Assembly: GCA_963737625.1 (NCBI GenBank)
Contig: CAVTTK010000002.1
Span: 1,674,001 to 1,738,000, forward strand
Direction: 5' to 3'
DNA length: 64,000 bases
DNA from: Bog-756 sp963737625
GTDB lineage: Bacteria; Actinomycetota; Acidimicrobiia; Acidimicrobiales; RAAP-2
Part shown: in pieces, positions 52,284-61,554 of the stretch
Position numbering within the stretch: position 1 is the stretch's first letter
Layout of the letters: the number at the start of each line of letters is the position of its first letter
Made by a program: the position numbers and the translations under genes
Notes under the pieces: generated by a model
The model's database searches: none
What the model was told of the DNA's origin: nothing
What the model saw: the letters and a program-made list of their open reading frames with translations, nothing else

Positions 52284-55200
52284 GACTCGCTTCCCCCGAC
52301 CCGTTCGGGCCGGATCACCCGCGGCTGCCAGCCAGTGGCACTGATCCCCGGCTCCTGTCGGGAGACCTCGGGTTCGGAGACGACGTCCGTGGACGGGGGG
52401 GATGGCTCCTCGTCGACGAGGTCGTCCTCGAGGCGGGGTTCGCCGGACGGGTCGGCCGCACCCTCGGTCGCCGGTTCCGGCACCTCGGGCGGCGCCTCGC
52501 TGGTCAGGTCGGCCATGAATGCGCCCGAGAACCCGGTGTCGGGCACAGGGATGGGGTCGACGTGCTCGGTTCCGGTCCGGGTCTTGACGAACGGTTCGGT
52601 AGATCCCTCGGTATCGCCCTCGATACCCACGTCGGGGTCATCCTCGGTGCCGACTTCGGCGTCGTCCCGGAGCGGCACCGACTCCCGGAGCGGCGCCATC
52701 GAGAACTCGGGCTCGCCGCCGCTCGCTCCGTCCTCCCCTCCGGCCGGGCTCCCATCCCCCTGACCGTCCATGGCGTGACCGCCGATGACATGGCCCCGGT
52801 CACGGGGGACCTTCTGGCTGACGACCTTGGACGAGCCCCCGGGGGCCATGGTTACCCCGTAGAGGGCGTCGGCCGCCTCCATGGTGCGCTTCTGGTGGCT
52901 GACGATGATGAGCTGGGCCTCGCCCCGGAACTCGTGGACCAGGCCGAGGAAGCGCTGGAGGTTCACGTCGTCGAGGGCCGCTTCCACCTCGTCCATCAGG
53001 TAGAAGGGAGACGGCCGACTGCGGAACACGGCGAACAGGAAGGCCAGGGCGACCAGCGACCGCTCCCCGCCCGAGAGGAGGGACAGGCGCCGGACGTTGC
53101 GACCGGCCGGGCGCACCTCCACATCGACCCCGGTGTCCAGGAGATTCTCGGGGTCGGTCAACGACAGCCGGCCGGTCCCCCCGGGGAAGAGCGAATCGAC
53201 GAGGGTGGAGAAGTGCTCGTTGACGTCGGCGAAGGCCGAGTCGAAGACATGCATGATCTCCTCGTCGAGGGTCCGGATGACGTGATGGAGCTCGCGGCGG
53301 GCGTTGCGCACGTCCTCGACCTGTGCTTCCAGGAACTGGTGCCGCTCCCCCAGCTCCGAGAGCTCCTCCAGGGCCAGGGGGTTGACCGGCCCCAGGGCGG
53401 CCAGCTCCTCCTCGAGCTGCACGATGCGGGTGGGCGGGTCGGTGCCCTCGGCCAACTCGGGAGTCGGAGCGGCCAGTGCGTCCTCGGGGGTGCAGGCCAG
53501 ATCGTGGCGGAGGGTCTCGACCACCGTCTCCCGCCGGATGGTGGCCTCGACCAGATCCAACTCGATCTTCTGCAGCCGGCCGCGCGTGGCCGCCAGCTCG
53601 TGTTCGTTGGCCGACCGCTGGCGACGAAGCTCCTCCAGCCGGGCACCGCCGGCCTTCACCGCCTCCAGCTGCAACCGGTAGCGCTCGCGCAGCTCGGCCA
53701 GGGCGGCATCCAGACGGGACTGGGCGGCGGCGATCACCTCCAACAGGCGGGCCACTGCGGTGGCGTCGGCCTCCAACCGGGTCCGCCGCTCGGCGGCCTC
53801 GCGGCGCTCGTCGGCGTGTCCCGTGAGCCGACGCTCCACCTCGCGCAGCCGCTCGGTCAACACCCGGCGTCGCTCGACCAGGCCGGCCGACCGGACCTCC
53901 CAGTCGCTGCGCAGCTGGGCCGCCCCGGCGATCCGCTCGTCGATGGCCTGGCGCTCGAGGCGGCCGGCGGCCATGCGTTCGGCGGCACGGCGCCGGGCCT
54001 CCTCCAGCAAGGGCAGCTCGTGGCGCAGGTCGGCGGCCCGGGCCGTGTCCCGGGCGATGCGCTCGTCCAACTCGGCATGGTCCCGTCGGATCTCCTCCAA
54101 CTCGGCGGCCAGGGCCACCAGGTCGTTGGCCACCCGCTGATGGGACGCCCGGGCCGTCTGGTGGGCCACCTCGTTGCGGTCGTCGGCCCGTACCGCCTCG
54201 GCCGCCGCCATACGGGCCGCCTCCACCGACACGCGGGCCAACGTCCGCTCCTCGGCCGCCTCCGTGGCGGTCACGGCGGCGACCTCGGCCCGCCCCCGGG
54301 CCTCTTCCACCAGGGCGGCGGTAACCACGCCGCCGGATGCCCGGACCCGCCATCCGGTGGGCGAGAAGCGGTCCCCCTCCCGGGTCACCACCACCAGGTC
54401 GGGCCGGGCCAGGGCCAGGTCGATGGCCTCGGACCACCCTCCCTGGGCACAGCACGAACCGTCCAGCAGCGTGTCGAGCACGGCATCGAGGCCGGAGATG
54501 TCCCGTCCTCCGGTGTGGGGCCGGACATGGGGGCGGATGGACTCGGTGCCCGGAGGGACCTGACCGGCGACCCGTGACCCTGCTCCTTCGGCACCCGGTG
54601 CGCCGCCTGCCGCCGCACGCCCGGTGAGGGCCAGCACAGCCCCGGTGGCGCCACCCTGGCGCAGGCGGGACAGCGCGGCCTTGGCCGGCTGGCTGCCCGA
54701 CACCACGACGGCGGCCACCGAGGCCCCCACGGCCGCCTCGAAGGCGTCCTCCCAACCCTGGTCCACCTCGACCACGTCGAGCAGCGTGCCCACCACGCCG
54801 TCGATGCCGGCCAACAGTTCGGCGCCGGCCGCTCCCCGGGCCTCGTCCAGGGCCCGTTCGAGGGCGTCGGCACGGGCGTTGGACCGGGCCAGTTCCTGTT
54901 CAGCCTGGCGGAGGGCCTGCTCGGCCGCCTCCAGCCGCCGGATGGCCCGACCGTGCGCCGCCTCGGTCTCGGCCACCACGGCCTGGAGGTGGTGACGGGC
55001 CTGCTCGGTCTCGGCCACCCGCTCCCGCATCTCGTGGTCCTCGCCCTCGAGGAGCCCGAACCGTCGCTCGGTCGAGGCCAGGCGAGCCGTGAGCTGAGCC
55101 AGGGAGCGGCGGTCCCGCTCGAGGGCGTGTTCCAGGGAGGCCACCTGTCCCTCGGCCACCGTCACGGCCTCTTCAGCCTGGCGCAGTTCGGCCCCGTCCC

Positions 55201-56323
55201 CCCACGACGCCAGATGGGCCTCGAGCTCGGCACCGGCCGCGGCCTCCACGGCGACCAGGGCCTCCAGCTCCGGGGCCAGGGTCAACTCCTCGTCGTCGGT
55301 GACACCGAGCTCGGCGGTCAGCCGAGCGCCCTCGGCCTCCAGGGTGGAGACCACGTCGGCGTCGGCTGCGGCGTCGAGGGCCTGGGCCAGGGACCGCTGA
55401 CGCTCGCGGAGCACACCGGAGAGGCCACGGGCCCGCTCCACCATTCCCTCGGTCCGTCCGAGGGACGAGGCCAGGTCGGACTCCCGCTGGGCCGACATCT
55501 CGTCGGCCGTGCGCTCGGTGTCGGCGTCGAGCTGGGCCAGGGCGCCCCGCAGCCGGGCCTCGGTGGAGGTCAGATCGGACTGGGCCCGGGCGCCATCGGC
55601 GTGCCGCCGGTCCAGCGCCGAGAGCTCGGACCCGGCGACGTAGAGCCGGACGGCCCGCAGCTCGTCGGACAGACCGGTGTAGGACCGCGCCGCGGCGGCC
55701 TGTCGCTCGAGCGGTCGGATCTGGCGCTTCACCTCACGCACCAGATCGAAGAGGCGCTCGAGGTTCTCCTCGGTGGAGGCCAGCCGCCGCTCGGACCGCT
55801 CCCGTCGACGGCGGAACTTGAGCACGCCGGCCGCCTCCTCGATCACCGCCCGTCGGTCCTCGGGACGAGCCTCCAGGATGGCGTCGAGGTGACCCTGGCT
55901 GATGATCACGTGCTGCTGGCGCCCGACCCCGGTGTCGGAGAGGAGCTCTTGGATGTCGAGGAGCCGGCACGGCGCCCCGTTGATGGAGTACTCGCTGTCC
56001 CCGGACCGGAACAGGGTCCGGGTGATGGTGATCTCCGCCAGGTCGGTGGCCAGCTTGCCGGCGCTGTTGTCGATGGTCAGGGTGACCTCGGCCCGCCCGA
56101 GCGCCGGGCGGTTGGCCGTGCCCATGAAGATGACGTCCTCCATCTTGGCCGAGCGCAGGGTACGGGGGCCCTGCGCCCCGAGCACCCAGGCCACCGCATC
56201 GACCACGTTGGACTTGCCGCTCCCGTTGGGGCCGACCACCACGGTGATGCCGGGCTCGAATTCGAGCACCGCCGGGTCGGCGAAGGACTTGAATCCTTTG
56301 AGGGAGAGTGACTTCAGGAACAC
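52280..56323 (-). CDS. smc: Chromosome segregation protein SMC with long acidic C-terminal tail
   Basis: This is 1347 residues. N-terminal ATPase half with GFKSFADPAVLEFEPG and Walker A GPNGSGKSNV (about 31-40), coiled coils broken by the hinge (about 500-680, containing a long proline/glycine insertion), and the C-terminal half with LLSGGERSLVALAFLFAVF and FYLMDEVEAALDDVN. The normal end is near VSQKV. About 175 further residues form an acidic, proline-rich tail (DDAEVGTEDDPDVGIEGDTE). It works with ScpA and ScpB, encoded elsewhere. GTG start. Confidence 0.96.
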   Translation of the reverse strand: MFLKSLSLKGFKSFADPAVLEFEPGITVVVGPNGSGKSNVVDAVAWVLGAQGPRTLRSAKMEDVIFMGTANRPALGRAEVTLTIDNSAGKLATDLAEITITRTLFRSGDSEYSINGAPCRLLDIQELLSDTGVGRQQHVIISQGHLDAILEARPEDRRAVIEEAAGVLKFRRRRERSERRLASTEENLERLFDLVREVKRQIRPLERQAAAARSYTGLSDELRAVRLYVAGSELSALDRRHADGARAQSDLTSTEARLRGALAQLDADTERTADEMSAQRESDLASSLGRTEGMVERARGLSGVLRERQRSLAQALDAAADADVVSTLEAEGARLTAELGVTDDEELTLAPELEALVAVEAAAGAELEAHLASWGDGAELRQAEEAVTVAEGQVASLEHALERDRRSLAQLTARLASTERRFGLLEGEDHEMRERVAETEQARHHLQAVVAETEAAHGRAIRRLEAAEQALRQAEQELARSNARADALERALDEARGAAGAELLAGIDGVVGTLLDVVEVDQGWEDAFEAAVGASVAAVVVSGSQPAKAALSRLRQGGATGAVLALTGRAAAGGAPGAEGAGSRVAGQVPPGTESIRPHVRPHTGGRDISGLDAVLDTLLDGSCCAQGGWSEAIDLALARPDLVVVTREGDRFSPTGWRVRASGGVVTAALVEEARGRAEVAAVTATEAAEERTLARVSVEAARMAAAEAVRADDRNEVAHQTARASHQRVANDLVALAAELEEIRRDHAELDERIARDTARAADLRHELPLLEEARRRAAERMAAGRLERQAIDERIAGAAQLRSDWEVRSAGLVERRRVLTERLREVERRLTGHADERREAAERRTRLEADATAVARLLEVIAAAQSRLDAALAELRERYRLQLEAVKAGGARLEELRRQRSANEHELAATRGRLQKIELDLVEATIRRETVVETLRHDLACTPEDALAAPTPELAEGTDPPTRIVQLEEELAALGPVNPLALEELSELGERHQFLEAQVEDVRNARRELHHVIRTLDEEIMHVFDSAFADVNEHFSTLVDSLFPGGTGRLSLTDPENLLDTGVDVEVRPAGRNVRRLSLLSGGERSLVALAFLFAVFRSRPSPFYLMDEVEAALDDVNLQRFLGLVHEFRGEAQLIIVSHQKRTMEAADALYGVTMAPGGSSKVVSQKVPRDRGHVIGGHAMDGQGDGSPAGGEDGASGGEPEFSMAPLRESVPLRDDAEVGTEDDPDVGIEGDTEGSTEPFVKTRTGTEHVDPIPVPDTGFSGAFMADLTSEAPPEVPEPATEGAADPSGEPRLEDDLVDEEPSPPSTDVVSEPEVSRQEPGISATGWQPRVIRPERVGGSES

Positions 56324-56409
56324 TGCGCGCTCACCCTATCGGTCGTCACCGCCCTCGGGGTGAGACCCCGGGCCGGCAGGGCCGGTGCGGGGTGCCCGGG
56401 CCGGGGCGG

Positions 56410-57252
56410 CTACACCTGGCAGTGCTCGCAGAAGAAGGTGGACCGTCCACCGGACTTGACCCGGACGATGGTGGCGCGGCACCGCCGACAGGCCTGCCCC
56501 TCGCGGTCGTAGGCCTGGTGCTGATCCTGGTAGTCCCCGATCTCGCCGAAGAGGTCCCGGTACTGCTCGTCGGCCAGGGACGAGCCCCGGCGCTTGACCG
56601 CCTCGGCCAGGGTCTCGACCATGGAGCGGTAGAGCCGGCGCACCTCCTGGGACGAGAGGGAGTTGGACAGCCGGTCGTAGCGGAGGCCGGCGGCGAAGAG
56701 GATCTCGTCGGCGTACATGTTGCCGATCCCGGCCACGAACTCCTGGTCCATCAGGAGCGCCTTCAGCCCGCTCTTGTGCTGGGACAGCAGGACCCAGAAC
56801 TTCTCCCAGCTCATGATGTCCTCGAGGGGGTCGAATCCCAGGTGGGCGAGCTCGGGAAGCGCCCGCTCCCCCTCGGCCGGAGCGGCCGAGACGAACAGCT
56901 CGCCGAAGGTGCGGGGGTCCACGAACCGGAGCTGGCCACCCTGGGAGAAGGTCAGCACGGCATGGGTGTGGGGGGCCTTGGCCTCCTTGGCGCTCTTGGC
57001 CCGCTGCAACTGGCCGCTCATGCCCAGGTGGACCACCAGGGTCGAGCCGTCGTCCAGACCCAGGAGCAGGTACTTGCCCGACCGGTCGATGGCCTTGATG
57101 GTGTGGCCCTCCAGACGGGCGCGGAACTGCTTGGCGCTGGGGTGGCGCCGCACGGTCCGGCCGTTTCTGACCTCGACCGACTTGATCTTCCGTCCGACGA
57201 CCTCACCCTGGAGGTCGCGCCGGATGGTCTCGACTTCGGGAAGCTCAGGCAT
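56410..57252 (-). CDS. mutM: Formamidopyrimidine-DNA glycosylase
   Basis: This is 280 residues. It starts PELPEVETIRRDLQGEVVG, with the catalytic Pro2 after Met removal and Glu3. The helix-two-turn-helix EFVAGIGNMYADEILFAAGL and a C-terminal zinc finger (CRRCRATIVRVKSGGRSTFF CEHC) are intact. It excises 8-oxoguanine and nicks the strand. The ATG lies inside the 3' end of rnc (8-base overlap), typical of this operon. Confidence 0.96.
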   Translation of the reverse strand: MPELPEVETIRRDLQGEVVGRKIKSVEVRNGRTVRRHPSAKQFRARLEGHTIKAIDRSGKYLLLGLDDGSTLVVHLGMSGQLQRAKSAKEAKAPHTHAVLTFSQGGQLRFVDPRTFGELFVSAAPAEGERALPELAHLGFDPLEDIMSWEKFWVLLSQHKSGLKALLMDQEFVAGIGNMYADEILFAAGLRYDRLSNSLSSQEVRRLYRSMVETLAEAVKRRGSSLADEQYRDLFGEIGDYQDQHQAYDREGQACRRCRATIVRVKSGGRSTFFCEHCQV

Positions 57253-57982
57253 TCCCCCCGCCTCTCTCGACTTCCAACGTTCCGCAGGCGACCTGGGCGG
57301 CCATCTGTTCGGCGTCCTTCTTCGAACGCCCCTCCCCCGTGCCGAGGCGCTGGCCAGCAACGTACACCGTGGCCAGGTACCGTCGGGCATGATCGGGCCC
57401 CGAACCCTCCACCTCGTAGAGGGGCACACCCCGGCCCAGGCGCACGGTCAGCTCCTGGAGACGGCTCTTGTGGTCGGACTCCCCGGGCTCCCCGACCGCT
57501 AGGGCGATCCTGCCCTTCAGCAGGGCGAGGATCACCCGCTCGGCTTCGGCCAGACCCCCGTCGAGGTACACGGCACCGAGGACGGCCTCGGTGGCGTCGG
57601 CCAGGATCGACTCCTTGGCCCGCCCCCCCGACAGATCCTCACCCCGGCCCAGGCGCAGGTGCTCGTCGATCCCCAGCTCCAGGGCCACCTCGGCCAGGAC
57701 CCGGGTGTTGACCACCGAGGCCCGCACCTTGGACATGACGCCGTCGGACAGCTCCGAATGGTTGCGGTAGGCGTACTCGGCCACCACCAGGCCCAGCACG
57801 GCGTCACCGAGGAACTCGAGGCGCTCGTTGGAGGACCGGCCGGGCTGCTCGGCACACCAGGACCGGTGGGCCATGGCCTGGTCGAGCAGGCCCGGGTCCT
57901 CGAACCGGTAGCCGATCCGGTCGTCGAACCACGGCGACGGGTACTGCTCCCCGGGCGTTCCCGAGTCGGCGAGGGGCGCCAT
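57245..57982 (-). CDS. rnc: Ribonuclease III
   Basis: This is 245 residues. The RNase III signature NERLEFLGDAVLGLVVAEY carries the catalytic glutamate and aspartate; a second cluster is ADATEAVLGAVYLDGG. A double-stranded RNA-binding domain fills the C-terminal 75 residues (KSRLQELTVRLG, RSKKDAEQMAAQVAC). It processes rRNA precursors and other structured RNAs. Eight bases separate it from acpP. Confidence 0.96.
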   Translation of the reverse strand: MAPLADSGTPGEQYPSPWFDDRIGYRFEDPGLLDQAMAHRSWCAEQPGRSSNERLEFLGDAVLGLVVAEYAYRNHSELSDGVMSKVRASVVNTRVLAEVALELGIDEHLRLGRGEDLSGGRAKESILADATEAVLGAVYLDGGLAEAERVILALLKGRIALAVGEPGESDHKSRLQELTVRLGRGVPLYEVEGSGPDHARRYLATVYVAGQRLGTGEGRSKKDAEQMAAQVACGTLEVERGGGNA

Positions 57983-57990
57983 GGGGCGCC

Positions 57991-58287
57991 TCAGGCCCCT
58001 CCGAGCTTGGCGTGGACGTAGTCGACGGCATCCCGGACGGTGCGGAGCTCCTCCAGGTCCTCGTCGTCGATCCGGAAGCCGACCGACCGCTCGCCCAGCT
58101 CCTCCTCCAGCCCCTCCACCAGCTCGATCAGGGCCAGCGAGTCGGCATCCAGGTCCTCGGCGAAGGAGGAGGACTCGGTGATCACCGACGGCTCGATCTC
58201 CAGAATGTCGGCGAGCAGGTCGCGAATGAGCTCCAGCACCTTGCTTCGGTCGAGCGGACCCTCTTCTACATGGGTCTCAGCGGGCAC
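57991..58287 (-). CDS. acpP: Acyl carrier protein
   Basis: This is 98 residues from GTG 58287 after AGGAG at six bases. The 4'-phosphopantetheine attachment serine is in DADSLALIELVEGLEEE, in the usual DSL context. It is acidic overall. It carries growing acyl chains in fatty-acid synthesis. The C-terminal extension (RIDDEDLEELRTVRDAVDYV) is the usual last helix. Confidence 0.92.
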   Translation of the reverse strand: MPAETHVEEGPLDRSKVLELIRDLLADILEIEPSVITESSSFAEDLDADSLALIELVEGLEEELGERSVGFRIDDEDLEELRTVRDAVDYVHAKLGGA

Positions 58288-58601
58288 GGCATCTCCTGTG
58301 GGTAGTGGTCTCGTCGCCCGCCCCCGGTCTGGACGGCAGGGCGCCGGCTCACAGCATCGGGCCCGGTGAAGCGGGCCCGCCGGTGAGGGGCATGCGGCCC
58401 CGGGGGACACGGTGGCCCCGACACCGGGCCGGGGCACCGGCCCGCGCATGCGCGTTCCTGGGCTCAGCACAGTGCCGAGACACCCTGCTCCCACCCAGGC
58501 CGGTACCTCTCACCTGGGCGTGAGCATACCGGACCCGGACATTCACGGAGTAGAAACACTCTGGCAACCCCACTGACCCATGGCCGACGTATCACTTGGG
58601 T
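58288..58601. other. Divergent promoter region between acpP and the ATP-grasp gene
   Basis: About 314 bases without a convincing gene. It must carry the promoter of the long acpP-to-yraN run on the minus strand and that of the ATP-grasp cluster on the plus strand. I could not place either -10/-35 pair with confidence. Confidence 0.4.
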
Positions 58602-59142
58602 GTGGACGAACACGACCCTCGCTCCGCGCCTGCTCAGGGACCCACGGAACGTGGGCGGCGAGGCCCGGACAGTGGGATGCTGGACCCGGAGGGTGGGAAC
58701 AAGTCCCTGGAGAGGGGGGCGAAAGCCCTGGATAGCGAGATCGGCAGCGACCCCGGCGACGGGGACCACGACGAGGCGTCGTGGCCCTCCTACGACCCGG
58801 GACAGTTCTACGACGAGATGATCTCGGCCACCGGTGAGCCGCGGGCGGCGGCCGAGGTCCTCTGGGGCCATTTCTCCGCCCTCGGCCCCGAGGCGCTCTC
58901 CGAGCGTCAGGAGGCCGCCGACCGGGAGATGCGGGCCATTGGCGTGACCTTCACCGTCTACGAGGGGTCCACCGGGGTCGACCGGCCCTGGCCCTTCGAC
59001 ATCATCCCCCGGGTCATGACCTCCGACGAATGGTCCATGGTGGAGTCGGGACTGGTCCAGAGGCTCAACGCCCTCAACCTGTTCATCGATGACGTGTACC
59101 ACGACCAGCGGTCGGTCAGTTCCGGGGTGGTCCCGTCCGAAA
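58602..59142 (+). pseudogene. Circularly permuted ATP-grasp protein, N-terminal part before a frameshift
   Basis: The family (COG2308-like, CPATPgrasp) begins as expected: DPGQFYDEMISATGEPRAAA, FTVYEGSTGVDRPWPFDIIP, and EWSMVESGLVQRLNALNLFI followed by DDVYHDQRS and VVPSE. There the frame is lost: the following residues IGLGVPQLPAGVRGGG are out of family. One surplus A in the run at 59140-59142 explains it. GTG at 58602 is the chosen start; ATG 58677 is an alternative. The first 60 residues are low-complexity. Confidence 0.7.
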
Positions 59143-60336
59143 TTGGTCTCGGGGTCCCCCAACTTCCGGCGGGAGTGCGTGGGGGTGGACCCCCCCGGCG
59201 GGATCTGGGCCCACATCTGTGGGAGCGACCTCATCCGCGACGGCGACGGCACCGTCTACGTGCTGGAGGACAACCTGCGCGTCCCCTCCGGTGTCTCGTA
59301 CCTGTTGGAGAACAGGTTGGTGGCCAAACACGTCTTTCCGGAGATGTTCCGCCACTACAGCATCGAACCCGTCGACCCCTACGTGGGCCGGCTGGCCAAT
59401 ATGCTGGCCTCGGTGTCCCCGTCCACCGGTGACCCGACCATCGTGGTGCTCACGCCCGGCATCTACAACTCGGCCTACTTCGAGCACGCCTTCCTGGCCC
59501 AGCAGCTGGGGGTGGAGCTGGTGGAGGGAGGCGACCTCGTGGTCCTGGACGACGACTGCGTCTACGCCCGCACCATCGACGGGCTCCAGAGGGTGGACGT
59601 GATCTACCGCCGGATCGACGACCTCTACCTGGACCCCGAGGTCTTCGTGCCCGACTCGCTCCTCGGCGTCCCCGGTCTCATCCGGGCCTGGCGATCCGGC
59701 CGCGTCGCCCTGGTTAACGCCCCCGGAGCCGGCATCGCCGACGACAAGAAGGTCTACTCCTACGTCCCCGACATCATCCGCTTCTTCCTGGACGAGGAGC
59801 CGATCCTGGCCACGGTGCCCACCCTCCGCTGCGGCGACGAGGACTCGCGTCACTACGTGCTCAGCAACCTCGAGCGCCTGGTGGTCAAGCCGGCCAACGA
59901 GTCCGGGGGCTACGGCGTGCTGGTGGGGAGCCAGGCCACCGAGGACGAACTCGCCTACGCGGCCAAGCAGATCGAGGACGACCCCAAGAAGTGGGTGGCC
60001 CAGCCGGTCATCCCCTTGTCCACCGCCCCCACCCTGTGCGACGGCGAGATCGCCCCGAGGCACGTGGACCTCCGTCCCTTCACGCTGCTCGGACCCGAGG
60101 GGGCCTACGTGACCCGGGGAGGCCTGACCCGGGTGGCCCGGACCGCCGGCTCCCTGGTCGTCAACTCGTCACAGGGGGGCGGGAGCAAGGACACCTGGGT
60201 GGTGGACACCCGCCTGGCGTCCGGACCGCGGGGCGGCGCCGGTGGGAGTGGCGGACCCGCTGACCGTGGCCGTCCGAAGGCCCAACCGGACGGTGCCCCC
60301 CCGGTGACCGACGCCACCGGGGAGTCGGCGCCATGA
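59143..60336 (+). pseudogene. Circularly permuted ATP-grasp protein, C-terminal part after a frameshift
   Basis: This is the remainder of the same gene in the shifted frame: LVSGSPNFRRECVGVDPPGG, DLIRDGDGTVYVLEDNLRVP, FEHAFLAQQLGVELVEG, then the ATP-grasp core with LVVKPANESGGYGVLVG and WVAQPVIPLST. With the frameshift repaired, the protein would be about 577 residues, the usual length for this family. ATP-grasp amidoligases of this type are thought to join amino acids to peptides. The stop overlaps the alpha-E start by ATGA (60333-60336). Confidence 0.7.
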
Positions 60337-61457
60337 GCCCCCGAGAGCCGGGTCCGGGTGGCGGGTCCGACACCCCTCATCCGGCCGACCCCCCCTCGGC
60401 AGCCGGACCGTCGGCCCTCACCGGCGACGACCAACTCTCCCCCGAATCCAAGGAGCCCACCATGTTGCTGGCACGAATGGCCGAAGCCGTCTATTGGGCC
60501 GGGCGCTACCTCGAGCGGGCCGAGGGCACCGCCCGCATCGTGCAGGTCCACACGGACGCCCACGTCGATATGCCGGTGGGCGAGGACGTCGGTTGGGACC
60601 CCCTCCTGGCCATCGTGGGCGTCGACAGCGAGTTCGCCGAGCGCTACTCGCAGGCGTCCCAGTCCGGGGAGGGCAACGAGGAGGAGGTGGCCGCGGCCGA
60701 GCAGGACGTCATCGAGTTCCTGCTGCACGGCGAGGACAATCCCTCGTCCATCCTGGCCGCCATCACCTCGGCCCGCCAGAACCTCCGGACCGCCCGCCCG
60801 GTCGTGCCCCGCGAGGCTTGGGAGGCCTGCAACAACCTGTGGCTGGCCTGTTCCGACAATCTGGCCGAGGCCGACACCCGCGCCGGACGGGTGCTTTGGT
60901 TACGGCGGGTCATCGCCGGGTGCCAGCGCATCAACGGTATCTTGCTCGGCACCATGAGCCGGGACGAAGCCATGTCCTTCCTGACCATCGGCCAGAACCT
61001 CGAGCGGGCCGATCTCACCACCCGGGTGCTCGACGTGCGCTCGGAGAGCCTTCGGCCCAACCGGGGAGACTCCTACGACGTGGTGCAGTGGATGGCGGTG
61101 CTCCGGTCCCTGGCCGCCTATCAGCCCTACCGGCGGGCCATGCCGGCCCGGCCGCAGGGTGGCTCCACCCTGCGGTTCCTGCTCCAGGACGACCGGTTCC
61201 CCCGGGCGGTGAGCGCCTGCCTGACCGAGGCCCGGGCCCAACTGAAGGGCCTGGCCCGGGCCGAGGACGCCCTCGAGGCGTGCGCCACCGCTTCGCTCAT
61301 CGTGGCCTCGGCCGCCGTGCCCCATCTGACGCTCGGCGGCCTGAGCGAATTCCTCGACGAGGTGCAGGTGGCGCTGGACGACATCCACCACCAGGTCGAC
61401 GAGACCTACTTCCGCCCGACCTTCGTCGGCTGGCAGACCCGCTCCGTGGCCTCGTGA
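60333..61457 (+). CDS. Alpha-E domain protein
   Basis: This is 374 residues. After a Pro/Ser-rich 40-residue start, the alpha-E (PF04168/DUF403) domain has MLLARMAEAVYWAGRYLERAEG, then SRDEAMSFLTIGQNLERADL and SYDVVQWMAVLRSLAAYQPY. The highly helical domain usually accompanies the circularly permuted ATP-grasp protein in one operon, sometimes fused. Exact function is not known; a regulatory or substrate-channelling role with the ligase has been proposed. Confidence 0.88.
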   Translation: MSPREPGPGGGSDTPHPADPPSAAGPSALTGDDQLSPESKEPTMLLARMAEAVYWAGRYLERAEGTARIVQVHTDAHVDMPVGEDVGWDPLLAIVGVDSEFAERYSQASQSGEGNEEEVAAAEQDVIEFLLHGEDNPSSILAAITSARQNLRTARPVVPREAWEACNNLWLACSDNLAEADTRAGRVLWLRRVIAGCQRINGILLGTMSRDEAMSFLTIGQNLERADLTTRVLDVRSESLRPNRGDSYDVVQWMAVLRSLAAYQPYRRAMPARPQGGSTLRFLLQDDRFPRAVSACLTEARAQLKGLARAEDALEACATASLIVASAAVPHLTLGGLSEFLDEVQVALDDIHHQVDETYFRPTFVGWQTRSVAS

Positions 61458-61554
61458 CCGCATCGTGACCCCCGGCTCCTGACCGCCGACACCTCGTACG
61501 TGATCACGCCCCGAACGCCCCGAGCCCGCCCGGTGACGCCGTGCTGACCCCCTC

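Noticed and set aside
52562..54577. Long plus-strand frame opposite smc
   Set aside because: Antisense of the SMC coiled coil and hinge, with low-complexity composition and no domain. A second such frame at 54953-56311 is rejected for the same reason.
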